A stretch of 64,000 bases of DNA, taken from Saprospiraceae bacterium (lineage in GTDB: Bacteria; Bacteroidota; Bacteroidia; Chitinophagales; Saprospiraceae). The DNA is taken from contig JAEUUO010000023.1 in assembly GCA_016787575.1 (NCBI GenBank), positions 1 to 64,000 of the forward strand. The letters are read 5' to 3'. Numbering within the stretch: position 1 is the first letter of the stretch; each line of letters opens with the position of its first letter. Shown piece after piece: positions 24,996-34,020 of the stretch. Made by a program: the position numbers and the translations under genes. The notes below the pieces were generated by a model. The model searched no databases. It was not told the origin of the DNA and was given only the letters and a program-made list of their open reading frames with translations.

Positions 24996-27830
24996 ATGGA
25001 CTTTAATTACGATCAGGAATTTATAGATATTATTGGAGCATCTGAGCACAATTTAAAAGATGTATCTGTTAAAATACCCCGCAACCAATTGGTTGTAATA
25101 ACGGGTATTTCAGGAAGTGGAAAATCCTCACTTGCATTTGATACGATTTATGCAGAAGGACAAAGACGCTATATGGAAACTTTTTCACATTATGCGCGAC
25201 AGTTTATTGGAAACATAGAAAGACCTCAGGTTGAAAAAATAGACGGTTTAAGTCCTGTGATTTCTATCGAACAAAAGACAACCGGGTGGAATCCCCGATC
25301 GACAGTTGGTACCATTACAGAAGTTTACGATTTATTTAGACTGCTTTATGCTCGAGCTGCTGATGCCTATTCACATGCGTCCGGTAAAAAAATGGTTCGT
25401 TATACAGAGGAACAAATGCTGGAGCTCATCCAAAAGCAATTTGTAAATAAGCAGATCAGCATTCTTGCTCCTTTGGTACGATCCAGAAAAGGGCATTATC
25501 GCGAGTTGTTTGATCAAATCCGAAAGCAAGGATTTAATAAAGTACGAGTTGACGGAGTCATTCAGGAGTTGAAACCGGGAATGCAAGTTGATCGTTTTAA
25601 AATTCACGACATTGAAGTATTGATAGATCGGATACATGTAAATCCAGAGAAACCAGAAAGACTGAGTTATAGCATTCAAACGGCTTTAAAAATTGGGCAG
25701 GATGTTTTATTTATTCTAGTCCAGGATGAAAATAAATTAATTCCATACAGTAAAAAATTAATGGATGTGGAATCTGGTTTATCTTATGACGAGCCATCAC
25801 CAAATACATTTTCATTTAATTCTCCATATGGTGCATGTCCAGAGTGTAAAGGTTTAGGGGTTATGCATTCAGTGGATATGGAAAAGGTCATACCGGATGA
25901 TTCCAAAACCATCCATGAAGGTGGAATCGTACCGTTGGGAGAAGTACGTGAAAATTATTTGTTTAAACAGTTAAAGCAAATTGCAGATCGCCATAAATTT
26001 TCATTTTCAACTCCGATAAAAAAAATACCTAAGAGAGTATTGGATACTATTTTATTCGGTGGAGATGATTCGTATCCTGCACCAACTGAGAATGTATGGT
26101 TTGAAGGATCTTACCATTTAGCTTTTGAAGGATTGACCAATATGTTAAAACGTTGGTATCGCGATACCAGTTCGGAAAAAATTAGGCAATTTGCTGAAGA
26201 TTTTATGGTAGTTAGTGATTGTGAAGTCTGTAAAGGAAGTCGCTTAAAACAGGAAAGTCTGTATTTTAAAATAGATGAAAAAAATATTTCCGAATTGGCT
26301 CAAATGGATATATCAGATTTGGATAGTTGGTTAAAAAATCTGGAAGATCGATTGTCAGGAAAGCAAAAAATAATTGCAAAAGATATTTTAAAGGAAATAA
26401 AAGCACGTATTGGTTTTTTATTATACGTTGGATTGGATTATTTAAATTTAAATCGTTCGGCAATCAGTTTGTCTGGAGGTGAATCCCAACGAACGCGTTT
26501 GGCTACACAGATTGGTTCGCAGTTGACCGGTATCACATATATTTTGGATGAACCATCTATCGGCTTGCATCAAAGGGACAACCATCGCTTGATTAAATCA
26601 CTTCGTGAACTTACCGAAATTGGAAACACTGTTTTAGTTGTTGAACATGACAAGGATATTATGTTGGCTTCCGATTACATAATTGACCTCGGTCCCGGCG
26701 CCGGTGTTCATGGAGGAGATTTGGTTGCAGAAGGAAGTCCATCGGAATTTATAAAAATGAATTCTTTGACTTCAGAGTATTTGTCAGGTAGAAAAAAAAT
26801 TGCCATTCCTGATAAGAGACGTAAAGGGAATGGAAATTATGTTGTGTTGTATGGAGCCAATGGACATAATTTAAAAAATCTGAGTATTAAATTTCCATTA
26901 GGGTGCTTTATGTGCGTAACCGGTGTATCGGGAAGTGGAAAATCAAGTTTGATCAATGAAACTCTTTATCCGATTTTAAGAGCACATTTTTATAAAAGTT
27001 TACAACGACCTTTGGTCTTTGAAAAGATAGAGGGACTCGAGCATTTGGATAAAGTTATTGAAATTGATCAAGAGCCAATTGGCAGAACACCTCGTTCCAA
27101 TCCGGCAACCTACACAGGTGTTTTTACCGAAATCAGAAATTTATTTACCGGGTTGCCAGAAGCAAAAATAAGAGGCTATAAACCGGGGCGATTTTCATTT
27201 AATGTAAAAGGAGGGCGTTGCGAAGTATGTGAAGGAGGTGGAATGAAAGTGATCGAAATGAATTTTTTACCCGATGTCTATGTCCACTGTGAATCTTGTA
27301 ATGGAAAGCGTTATAACAGGGAAACATTGGAAATTTTATATAAAGGCAAATCGATTGGAGATGTTTTGGATATGACAGTTGAAGAGGCTACGGTTTTTTT
27401 TGAACACGTCCCCGCTATTTATAGAAAATTAAAAACATTGTGTGACGTTGGTTTAAGTTACATTACTTTAGGTCAACAGGCCACCACTTTATCAGGAGGT
27501 GAAGCGCAACGAGTGAAATTATCAGAAGAATTGTCAAAACGAGATACAGGACAAACCTTGTATATTTTAGATGAGCCAACTACCGGCTTGCATTTTGAAG
27601 ACATTCAACATTTGATTCTTGTTTTGCAAAAATTGGTAGATCGTGGCAATACGGTAATGGTTATCGAACACAATCTGGATGTCATCAAAGTAGCAGATTA
27701 TGTGTTGGATTTAGGACCAGATGGAGGAAAATACGGCGGCAACATTGTTGCTTTTGGAACGCCGGAACAATTGACTAAAGTGAAAGAAAGTTATACAGGT
27801 CAATTTTTAAAAGAAGAACTAAGCAACTAA
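24996..27830 (+). CDS. uvrA: Excinuclease ABC subunit A
   Basis: DNA-damage sensor ATPase of nucleotide excision repair, working with UvrB and UvrC. Two ABC modules are present: Walker A GISGSGKSSLAF near residue 35 and GVSGSGKSSLIN near 645, signature LSGGESQRTRLA and LSGGEAQRVKLS, and Walker B YILDEPSIGLH and YILDEPTTGLH. Zinc-binding pairs are CPECKGLG/CEVCKGSR and CEVCEGGG/CESCNGKR. Length 944 is standard. The start MDFNYDQEFIDIIGASEHNLKDV fits the family. A 38-bp gap separates it from the GNAT gene. Heptamer words start immediately after the stop codon. Confidence 0.97.
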   Translation: MDFNYDQEFIDIIGASEHNLKDVSVKIPRNQLVVITGISGSGKSSLAFDTIYAEGQRRYMETFSHYARQFIGNIERPQVEKIDGLSPVISIEQKTTGWNPRSTVGTITEVYDLFRLLYARAADAYSHASGKKMVRYTEEQMLELIQKQFVNKQISILAPLVRSRKGHYRELFDQIRKQGFNKVRVDGVIQELKPGMQVDRFKIHDIEVLIDRIHVNPEKPERLSYSIQTALKIGQDVLFILVQDENKLIPYSKKLMDVESGLSYDEPSPNTFSFNSPYGACPECKGLGVMHSVDMEKVIPDDSKTIHEGGIVPLGEVRENYLFKQLKQIADRHKFSFSTPIKKIPKRVLDTILFGGDDSYPAPTENVWFEGSYHLAFEGLTNMLKRWYRDTSSEKIRQFAEDFMVVSDCEVCKGSRLKQESLYFKIDEKNISELAQMDISDLDSWLKNLEDRLSGKQKIIAKDILKEIKARIGFLLYVGLDYLNLNRSAISLSGGESQRTRLATQIGSQLTGITYILDEPSIGLHQRDNHRLIKSLRELTEIGNTVLVVEHDKDIMLASDYIIDLGPGAGVHGGDLVAEGSPSEFIKMNSLTSEYLSGRKKIAIPDKRRKGNGNYVVLYGANGHNLKNLSIKFPLGCFMCVTGVSGSGKSSLINETLYPILRAHFYKSLQRPLVFEKIEGLEHLDKVIEIDQEPIGRTPRSNPATYTGVFTEIRNLFTGLPEAKIRGYKPGRFSFNVKGGRCEVCEGGGMKVIEMNFLPDVYVHCESCNGKRYNRETLEILYKGKSIGDVLDMTVEEATVFFEHVPAIYRKLKTLCDVGLSYITLGQQATTLSGGEAQRVKLSEELSKRDTGQTLYILDEPTTGLHFEDIQHLILVLQKLVDRGNTVMVIEHNLDVIKVADYVLDLGPDGGKYGGNIVAFGTPEQLTKVKESYTGQFLKEELSN

Positions 27831-27858
27831 AATTACGAGTTACTTATTACGAATAACA
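27831..27858 (+). repeat. Heptamer words directly after the uvrA stop
   Basis: Four heptamers in register start at the first base after the uvrA TAA: AATTACG, AGTTACT, TATTACG and AATAACA. The first word recurs in the inverted repeat between the two transketolase genes. The array is short, so it could be chance on its own. Confidence 0.45.
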
Positions 27859-27874
27859 TATGCTAATTAAGATT

Positions 27875-27943
27875 GCCACGAATGCACGAATTAAAGACGA
27901 AAGAAGAAAAAAGAATTTGTGTATTCATTCGTGCATTCGTGGC
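27875..27943. terminator. 17-bp perfect inverted repeat between convergent uvrA and the CHRD gene
   Basis: GCCACGAATGCACGAAT (27875-27891) is the exact reverse complement of ATTCGTGCATTCGTGGC (27927-27943), with a 35-nt A/G-rich loop. Each arm reads as two octamers ending ACGAA (GCCACGAA, TGCACGAA) in the sense of the nearer gene. It lies 44 bp after the uvrA stop and 11 bp after the CHRD stop, so it may act as a bidirectional terminator. The long loop makes that uncertain. Confidence 0.6.
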
Positions 27944-27954
27944 GGTTCTTTGTT

Positions 27955-29748
27955 TTAATTTTTAATAAATTTCAAACTTCTCAAAGGATTATTTTCTTCC
28001 ACAAGATTCAATAAATAAAATCCGGAAGCTAATTGCTCTACCGGAATGCTGATTTTATTATAACCTGGATAAAAATCTTGTTTCCATTTTCTGATTTGAT
28101 TTCCACTGGCATCATTTATAAATAAATCAATGCTCATGGTTTTATCGATAGCAGCTTCTAGGAACAATTGTTGTGAACTAAGCGTATTGCTTAGATTTAA
28201 TTCATGAATTGCAGTTTCAAAGTTGGATGTATTGATCTTACAGGAAAGACTTCTTCGAATTTGACCCCGCACCTCTCCAGCAGGATTAGCTGCAGTATGT
28301 ACATTAAAATAGGTAGCATCTTTGTCTATTTTACCAGCAACATTCCCAGTAATTGGAATTACATTGGTCGCATAAGGAATGGGTAAATCCAAAGGTACCA
28401 ATACTGGTCCGTTTGCACCAAAATTAGCATCGTGGATGTGCGCAGCAGTTGCATCCCCGTTTAAATCCTGAATGATCATTCCGTAATCTAACTCTGTATT
28501 TGCTTTATTTACTGCAACGTATGCAGCTCCATAAGCAGGTACATTTTTTACAGGAAATTCCTGATCACCGCAAAGGTCAAATGCAAAAGATTTTAGAAGA
28601 TTGGTTTCAATTTGACCTCGAATTTCACCGCCGGGATTTGCGGCTGTATGAATATTAAAATACAATTCATCCTTAAAAAATGCTGTCAGCATGTCGCCGC
28701 TAATTGCAGCCTGGCCAAAATAAATTCCAGGAAAATTGGATGGTGTCAATGCTGTATATACTGGTCCATTTTTACCGGCAGCTCCATTGTGTATGTGGGC
28801 AGCAGTTGGCACCAGTCCATCGAATCCTACCAAATAAAATAAAGTATCCATATCTGGATAATTGAGTGCGGCATAACCAAAGCCTTTAGCAGTGCTTGTA
28901 TTGGAAGGAACTTCCTGACTTCCATTCATCACTCCGTATCCATTTGCCAAAGCATCTAATTGCAGCTGGCCTCTGATTTCGCCATCAGGATGTGCGGCAG
29001 TGTGAATGTTTACATATGCACCGGTAAAGAAGGCAGCAAACAAAACTTGTTGCACTACATTGGGATCTTCTATGGTTCCGGAAAGTACAATACCGTCTTG
29101 CAAATCCGTAATTACCGGACCTGTACTGAATGCATCGCCAGCATGAATGTGTGCAGCGGTTACGGGACCACTAAGCCCGGAATACATAATTTTATATTCC
29201 AATCGCGTTAAATTGGGTGAAATTCTTAAAGCTCCTAAACCAAAAGCTTGTCCGGGAACGGGTGGAATTTGTGAAGCACCTGAAATTACGGTTGATAAAA
29301 TTATTTCGGATTTCCAATTGAGTTGTCCTCTGATTTCACCGCTTGGAAAGCCAGTTGTATGCACATTTACATAAAGTTCGGAAAAGAACGAAGCTGCCAA
29401 AAACCCTGGAGGTGTTTTGAAAACTCCTTTGATTCGACTTCCTGTAATCATTGATCCCAAATCAATAAAAACTGGGCCAGTAGTATCACTGCTGCCAAAA
29501 TGAATGTGGCAACCGATAATATTTCCTGTCAAATTGGTAAATGCACCATGGACATAAACTTCACTGCGATCTTCAGATACAAGAAAGGTCATTAGACCCA
29601 ATGCATCACCACGTACTGGAGGAACTTCGTTGGATGTATTCATTTCAGCAACGAAGAGCATTTGTCCGTTTTCAGCCAACATCTTAACTGGCTGGAACGC
29701 CAAACAGAAAAATAGAAAGCTCCATAAATATGTTAAATTTTTATTCAT
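27955..29748 (-). CDS. Secreted protein with four CHRD domains and T9SS sorting domain
   Basis: CHRD domains were first described in chordin and occur in many bacterial secreted proteins of unknown function. Four copies of about 115 residues follow the signal peptide, each with xxxEVPP/QIPP, an HIH or AAHIH motif, and an ending such as VNVHTTGFPSGEIRGQL or FNIHTAANPGGEIRGQI; the fourth ends FNVHTAANPAGEVRGQIRR. The final 80 residues (IRKWKQDFYPGYNKISIPVEQLASGFYLLNLVEEN...) are a T9SS C-terminal domain. I place the start at ATG 29748 (MNKNLTYLWSFLFFCLAFQ), a good signal peptide, and not at 29835. It converges with uvrA. Confidence 0.87.
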   Translation of the reverse strand: MNKNLTYLWSFLFFCLAFQPVKMLAENGQMLFVAEMNTSNEVPPVRGDALGLMTFLVSEDRSEVYVHGAFTNLTGNIIGCHIHFGSSDTTGPVFIDLGSMITGSRIKGVFKTPPGFLAASFFSELYVNVHTTGFPSGEIRGQLNWKSEIILSTVISGASQIPPVPGQAFGLGALRISPNLTRLEYKIMYSGLSGPVTAAHIHAGDAFSTGPVITDLQDGIVLSGTIEDPNVVQQVLFAAFFTGAYVNIHTAAHPDGEIRGQLQLDALANGYGVMNGSQEVPSNTSTAKGFGYAALNYPDMDTLFYLVGFDGLVPTAAHIHNGAAGKNGPVYTALTPSNFPGIYFGQAAISGDMLTAFFKDELYFNIHTAANPGGEIRGQIETNLLKSFAFDLCGDQEFPVKNVPAYGAAYVAVNKANTELDYGMIIQDLNGDATAAHIHDANFGANGPVLVPLDLPIPYATNVIPITGNVAGKIDKDATYFNVHTAANPAGEVRGQIRRSLSCKINTSNFETAIHELNLSNTLSSQQLFLEAAIDKTMSIDLFINDASGNQIRKWKQDFYPGYNKISIPVEQLASGFYLLNLVEENNPLRSLKFIKN

Positions 29749-29869
29749 ATTAGATATATTTAAAATTAATAAATTAATATCAGAAGGCAGGGAAAACCGG
29801 ATTTGAAAAATGGTCCTATAATGTATATCGAACAAACTTATGAATTGTTTCGTTCAAAATGAAGAAAAA

Positions 29870-29891
29870 AGTCTATAGTCTATAGACTGCA
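29870..29891 (-). repeat. Short heptamer repeat AGTCTAT downstream of transketolase C-terminal gene
   Basis: AGTCTATAGTCTATAGACT (29870-29888) contains AGTCTAT twice in register and the 12-bp palindrome AGTCTATAGACT. It is 27 bp after the tktC-like stop (minus strand). The word is shared with the arrays at 145-200 and 12880-13440. Confidence 0.45.
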
Positions 29892-29917
29892 GGTTTACAT
29901 TATTTTACAATTGATGA

Positions 29918-30868
29918 TTATCCTAAAACCTTTTTGACTGCTTTCACAACGTCCTCGACACCCAAACCATATTTTAACAAAAGTTCCATAGGTTTTCCAG
30001 ATTCGCCAAACGAATCATTTACTGCGACATACTCTTGACGGCAAGGGTGGTGTTGAACAAGTATTTGAGCGATGGAATCACCCAGACCTCCATTGCGTTG
30101 ATGTTCTTCACAACTAACGACTTTATTTGTCTTACGAACAGATTTTAGTATGCAATCGACATCCAGCGGTTTTATTGTATGAATGTTTATCAATTCACAA
30201 TCAATGCCTTGTTTTTCTAATTCACGGCAAGCTTCCAATGCTTGCCAAAGCATGTGTCCGGTTGCAAAAATGCTGACATCAATTCCTTCTTTTAATACCA
30301 ATCCTTTGCCAATTTCAAATGGCTGGTTTTCTAAAAACACAGGCCAATCCGGACGACCAAACCGAAGGTAAACGGGACCATTCCAATTGGCAATTGCTTT
30401 AGCAGCTTCTTTGGTTTGATGGGCATCGGCAGGATTTATTACCGTCATGCCCGGAAGCATTTTCATTAAACCGATATCTTCCAATATTTGATGAGTAGCA
30501 CCATCTTCACCAAGGGTTACACCGGCATGTGAGGCACAAATTTTTACATTTTTATCTGAGTAAGCAATGGACTGTCTAATTTGGTCGTACACTCTTCCGG
30601 TACTAAAATTTGCGAAGGTTCCTGTATAAGGGATTTTTCCAACTGTGGCCATTCCAGCAGCCATTCCAATCATATTGGCTTCAGAAATTCCAGTTTGAAA
30701 AAATCGATCTGGAAATTCTTTTTCAAATGCATCCATTTTTAAAGATCCAACCAAATCAGCACACAGGCCAACAATCCGGGAATCCAATCGTCCGGCTTCT
30801 AAGAAACCTTCCCCAAAACCATTTCGGGTGGCAGATTTTTTTGTTGATTGAAAGATATCCCAGGACAT
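29918..30868 (-). CDS. Transketolase, C-terminal subunit (split enzyme)
   Basis: Second half of a two-gene transketolase, covering the pyrimidine-binding and C-terminal domains. Seen are SATRNGFGEGFLEAGR, the RFFQTGISEANMIGMAAGMATVGKIPYTGTFANFSTGRVYDQIRQ stretch that binds the thiamine aminopyrimidine (catalytic Glu in SEANM), HAGVTLGEDGATHQILED, YLRFGRPDWP, and the C-terminal domain with HTIKPLD and EEHQRNGGLGDSIAQ. 316 aa is normal for split transketolases, which are widespread and not a frameshift. It begins 94 bp after the N-terminal gene's stop, and the gap holds a perfect 31-bp inverted repeat. Role: non-oxidative pentose phosphate pathway (or a related ketol transfer). Confidence 0.92.
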   Translation of the reverse strand: MSWDIFQSTKKSATRNGFGEGFLEAGRLDSRIVGLCADLVGSLKMDAFEKEFPDRFFQTGISEANMIGMAAGMATVGKIPYTGTFANFSTGRVYDQIRQSIAYSDKNVKICASHAGVTLGEDGATHQILEDIGLMKMLPGMTVINPADAHQTKEAAKAIANWNGPVYLRFGRPDWPVFLENQPFEIGKGLVLKEGIDVSIFATGHMLWQALEACRELEKQGIDCELINIHTIKPLDVDCILKSVRKTNKVVSCEEHQRNGGLGDSIAQILVQHHPCRQEYVAVNDSFGESGKPMELLLKYGLGVEDVVKAVKKVLG

Positions 30869-30874
30869 AGTTTT

Positions 30875-30960
30875 AATTACGAATTTTTAATTACGAATTA
30901 CGAATAAAGAATTTGGACTCATTTTGTCAATTCGTAATTCGTAATTAAAAATTCGTAATT
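30875..30960. repeat. Perfect 31-bp inverted repeat of AATTACG-type heptamers between the transketolase halves
   Basis: The arms 30875-30905 and 30930-30960 are exact reverse complements, with a 24-nt loop (30906-30929). The left arm reads heptamers AATTACG, AATTTTT, AATTACG, AATTACG and AAT. The hairpin lies 6 bp upstream of the C-terminal transketolase ATG and 2 bp after the N-terminal stop. It therefore occupies almost the whole 94-bp intergenic mRNA. A stem this stable could pause, process or terminate transcription, or differentially stabilise the two halves. Confidence 0.85.
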
Positions 30961-30962
30961 GA

Positions 30963-31802
30963 TTAATAGTCTCCATAGGTTTCCTCTAATTGACTTAAAG
31001 CTGTTGCGGTTTGTTCGGCATTGGGTGCGACGCCGTGCCATTTGTGTGATCCCATCATAAAATCAACACCAAAACCCATGATCGTTTTCATAAGTATAAC
31101 AATAGGTTTTCCCTGACCAGTTTTTGATTTAGCAATAGCAAGTGTCTGAAGAACATCCTCCATGTCATTGCCATTCAAATACAACACCTCCCAACCGAAA
31201 CTACTCCATTTTGCAGGCAGATCTCCCAATGACATGACTTTGTCATTAGGGCCATCTATTTGTTGACCATTCCAGTCAACAGTTAGAATCAGATTGTCGG
31301 CTTTGTAATGTGCAGCTGCTAAAACGGCTTCCCAAATCTGTCCTTCCTGCAATTCTCCATCACCGGTTAACACGTATACCAAAGCTGGATCTGAATCCAG
31401 TTTTTTTGCCAATGCGGCTCCCAATGCGACACTTACGCCCTGACCTAATGAACCGGATGCAATGCGTACGCCGGGTAAATGTTCATGCGTTGTAGGATGT
31501 CCCTGCAGTCTCGAATTTATTTTTCGAAATGTATTCAATTCTTCAATTGGGAAATAACCAGACCGAGCCAATACAGAATAAAAAACCGGTGAAATATGGC
31601 CATTGGAAAGAAAAAAAAGATCTTCACCAACACCTTTCATTTGAAAAGGGAGTTTTTTATTCAAAACATTAAAATACAAAGCAGTTAAGAAATCAGCGCA
31701 ACCCAAAGATCCACCTGGATGACCGCTGGCACATTGATTGGTTTGTCTGACAATATCCCTCCTTACCTGGGATGCCATTCGCTTTAATTCAACTAACTCC
31801 AT
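30963..31802 (-). CDS. Transketolase, N-terminal subunit (split enzyme)
   Basis: First half of the split transketolase, binding thiamine diphosphate. Residues 1-60: RRDIVRQTNQCASGHPGGSLGCADFLTALYF with the SGHPGGS motif. Further on are GHISPVFYSVLARSG, HLPGVRIASGSLGQGVSVALGAALA, YVLTGDGELQEGQIWEAVLAAAHYKADNLILTVDWNGQQIDG (the GDG...N magnesium-ThDP motif) and KTIMGFGVDFM...WHGVAP. 279 aa is the normal length of the N-terminal part. An exact TACTTTTG box lies only 8 nt before the ATG, so the transcript may be leaderless. The C-terminal partner follows after 94 bp. Confidence 0.92.
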   Translation of the reverse strand: MELVELKRMASQVRRDIVRQTNQCASGHPGGSLGCADFLTALYFNVLNKKLPFQMKGVGEDLFFLSNGHISPVFYSVLARSGYFPIEELNTFRKINSRLQGHPTTHEHLPGVRIASGSLGQGVSVALGAALAKKLDSDPALVYVLTGDGELQEGQIWEAVLAAAHYKADNLILTVDWNGQQIDGPNDKVMSLGDLPAKWSSFGWEVLYLNGNDMEDVLQTLAIAKSKTGQGKPIVILMKTIMGFGVDFMMGSHKWHGVAPNAEQTATALSQLEETYGDY

Positions 31803-31810
31803 TTCGCAGG

Positions 31811-31818
31811 CAAAAGTA
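31811..31818 (-). promoter_or_regulatory. -7 promoter box TACTTTTG of the transketolase operon
   Basis: Exact TAnnTTTG on the minus strand with 8 nt between its last base and the ATG at 31802, predicting a transcript that starts at or just before the start codon. Confidence 0.55.
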
Positions 31819-31924
31819 GATTAAATATAGAATTTTTCTATATGTTTTTAAGAACCAGTCTGGATTCAGGGCAGCTGGGCTTAAATTTCCGCCTTATATT
31901 CGCGGTTTATCAAATTTTCCGTTC

Positions 31925-32983
31925 ATGGACAAAGTTAAAATTGGGATCAGTTGTGGGGATATCAACAGTATTAGTTTGGAGGTAATCCTAAAAGCACTCA
32001 ACAACGAACAAATATTTAAGAATATCATCCCCATAATTTATGGCAATATAAAAATTGTATCTTACCATAAGAATATTGCGCAACTTGAAAACTTAAGCAT
32101 CAATATTATTGGTCAGGGAGAGAAACCCCGACCAGGCAGGATCAATTTGGTAAATTGCTGGAATGATAATGTAACTATTACCTTAGGAAAGGCAAGTCCC
32201 GATGGCGGTAAGTTTGCACAGATTGCATTGGAACGTGCCGTTGATGATGTTCTGAAATCAGAATTGGATGCCCTTGTGACGGGTCCTGTAAATAAATTGT
32301 CCATGAGAATGGCAGGATTTAATTATTCAGGACATACTGGCTATTTAAAAGATAAAGCAGAAGTAAAAGATTGCTTGATGTTTATGGTTTCTGATCGGAT
32401 TCGGATTGGATTGGTAACCGATCATGTGGCAGTTTCTTCAATTGCTTCACAGATTACAAAGGAAAGTGTTTTAAGTAAACTTCGCATCATGGAGCAATCG
32501 CTGATGTCAGATTTTGGAATTGAAAAACCTCACATTGCTGTTTTGGGATTAAATCCTCATGCAGGAGAGGAAGGACTGATAGGTTCAGAAGATGAAGAAA
32601 TTATCCGACCTGCAATTATTGAAGCAAAAAAAGCAGGATTGTTTGTAGCTGGCCCCTATTCAGCAGATGGTTTTTTTGGCAGCGGTCATTTTAGCAAATT
32701 TGATGGAATATTGGCCATGTATCATGACCAGGGTTTAATTCCATTTAAAAATATGTCGTATTATGAAGGTGTCAATTATACAGCGGGATTGAATTTTGTA
32801 CGCACCTCTCCGGATCATGGAACCGCTTTTGATATTTCAGGAAAAAATGAGGCAGATCCTCGTTCGATGATTCATGCGATCTATACAGCTAAAGATATTT
32901 ACTTGCAGCGTAAAGGCTATCATGAAATGCGTGAAAATGTATTAAAGAAAAGGCCAAAGCTATCAGAAGAATCGAGCGAGTAG
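31925..32983 (+). CDS. pdxA: 4-hydroxythreonine-4-phosphate dehydrogenase
   Basis: Metal- and NAD-dependent enzyme of the DXP-dependent branch of pyridoxal-5-phosphate synthesis. The metal and active-site histidines of the family are seen: His137 in NYSGHTGYL, His167 in VTDHVAV, His212 in GLNPHAGEEG and His267 in AMYHDQGLIPFK. The N-terminus IGISCGDINSISLEVILKAL matches the family (GDP/NGIGxE position). DALVTGPVNK and FVRTSPDHGTAFDI also match. 352 aa is normal. TATATTCG at 31895-31902 is one mismatch from the -7 box, 22 nt before the ATG. It is divergent from the transketolase operon. Confidence 0.95.
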   Translation: MDKVKIGISCGDINSISLEVILKALNNEQIFKNIIPIIYGNIKIVSYHKNIAQLENLSINIIGQGEKPRPGRINLVNCWNDNVTITLGKASPDGGKFAQIALERAVDDVLKSELDALVTGPVNKLSMRMAGFNYSGHTGYLKDKAEVKDCLMFMVSDRIRIGLVTDHVAVSSIASQITKESVLSKLRIMEQSLMSDFGIEKPHIAVLGLNPHAGEEGLIGSEDEEIIRPAIIEAKKAGLFVAGPYSADGFFGSGHFSKFDGILAMYHDQGLIPFKNMSYYEGVNYTAGLNFVRTSPDHGTAFDISGKNEADPRSMIHAIYTAKDIYLQRKGYHEMRENVLKKRPKLSEESSE

Positions 32984-33064
32984 GTTAAAATCACTCTATT
33001 ATCATTCGTCTAGGTTTGAGATTGGTTTACTTAGACCCCGACAACTTTGGCTGGGGCAAAGTTA

Positions 33065-33784
33065 CTAAATTCTTGACTTGCGTTTCTTCTTTTGAATGCC
33101 TTTTATCGTTTTAGCTGGAATTGATTTTTTGACGGGATTTGAAACAAAAATCGGTTTAATCAATTTCTTTTGAAGAGATTCCATGGTTTGAATTTCTCTT
33201 TTAGCTGGTTCTACAATCAATTCTTCTTTTACTTCAGTTTTATAATCCAGTAAATCCAGATTGTATTTTTGAATTGTACGAATTAATCGTTCGGCATAAT
33301 TGGGATCCGTTGCGTAACCACAACGTTTCAAACCATAAGCCCAGGCGATGTAATCTGTTTTTGAAAGATTGAATAATTCTTTATATCGGGGACGATTCAT
33401 TAAAAAGTCGCTGTGATCTTTATAGGAATCAATAGCAGACGAATATGAGCGAAAACACGAAGCTATCAATTGACCTGAAGCATTGTAATCATCATCTTCG
33501 TATTGATAGGTTTCACCATTCCAATTGTTTTTACATTTTATTCCAAAATGATTATTGGCTTGTATAGCAAGTTCACTTCTGCCCGCCATGGATTCCAACA
33601 AACCTTGCGCCATTTTAATACTGGCAGGAATGCCACTGCGATCCATTTCACTGATAGCAAGAAATTTAAATTGTTCGATGTACTTTTCCTGGACAGATAC
33701 CGGTCTGGCAGAGACCATCAACAATAAAACGAAAGGCAAAACAAAAAGCCTTAAAGTGTGATAATATGGGGGCACTAATTTCAT
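33065..33784 (-). CDS. Exported glucosaminidase (GH73-type) domain protein
   Basis: Predicted peptidoglycan hydrolase. A hydrophobic N-terminus (LRLFVLPFVLLLMVSARP) serves as signal or anchor. The GH73 domain (about 45-170) has SGIPASIKMAQGLLESMAGRSELAIQANNHFGIKCKNNW with catalytic Glu in LLES, then YDDDYNASGQLIASCFRSYSSAIDSYKDHSDFL and CGYATDPNYAERLIRTIQKYNL, which are typical of bacterial glucosaminidases. The C-terminal 70 residues are Lys-rich (SLQKKLIKPIFVSNPVKKSIPAKTIKGIQKKKRKSRI) and may bind cell wall or DNA. No LysM is evident. 239 aa. It stands alone on the minus strand. Confidence 0.88.
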   Translation of the reverse strand: MKLVPPYYHTLRLFVLPFVLLLMVSARPVSVQEKYIEQFKFLAISEMDRSGIPASIKMAQGLLESMAGRSELAIQANNHFGIKCKNNWNGETYQYEDDDYNASGQLIASCFRSYSSAIDSYKDHSDFLMNRPRYKELFNLSKTDYIAWAYGLKRCGYATDPNYAERLIRTIQKYNLDLLDYKTEVKEELIVEPAKREIQTMESLQKKLIKPIFVSNPVKKSIPAKTIKGIQKKKRKSRI

Positions 33785-34020
33785 TTTGGTAACGATTCGT
33801 TTTAAGAATACAAAAATAATACCAATTTTGAAATCGCCAAGGGGGGTATAATATGTATATTGTTATATTACAATTAATTATAAAGTGATTTATTTTATAA
33901 TATGTATTTTGAAGGGGAAGGGAGGGAAAAGAGTAGAGGAGCAGAAGAGGATATGAGGAGAATTCTACATTTCTCCAAGATCGAACCATTTATTTACTTT
34001 CGTAATTTGTAATTATCTTT

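Noticed and set aside
29918..31802. Frameshifted or broken transketolase
   Set aside because: Each half is complete, with own start and stop, a 94-bp gap and normal domain borders; split transketolase is a known arrangement.
33911..33962. Purine-rich tract between the GH73 and hypothetical genes as a triplex element or octamer array
   Set aside because: About 50 mostly purine bases with GAGG words, but spacing is not regular enough and nothing supports a function.
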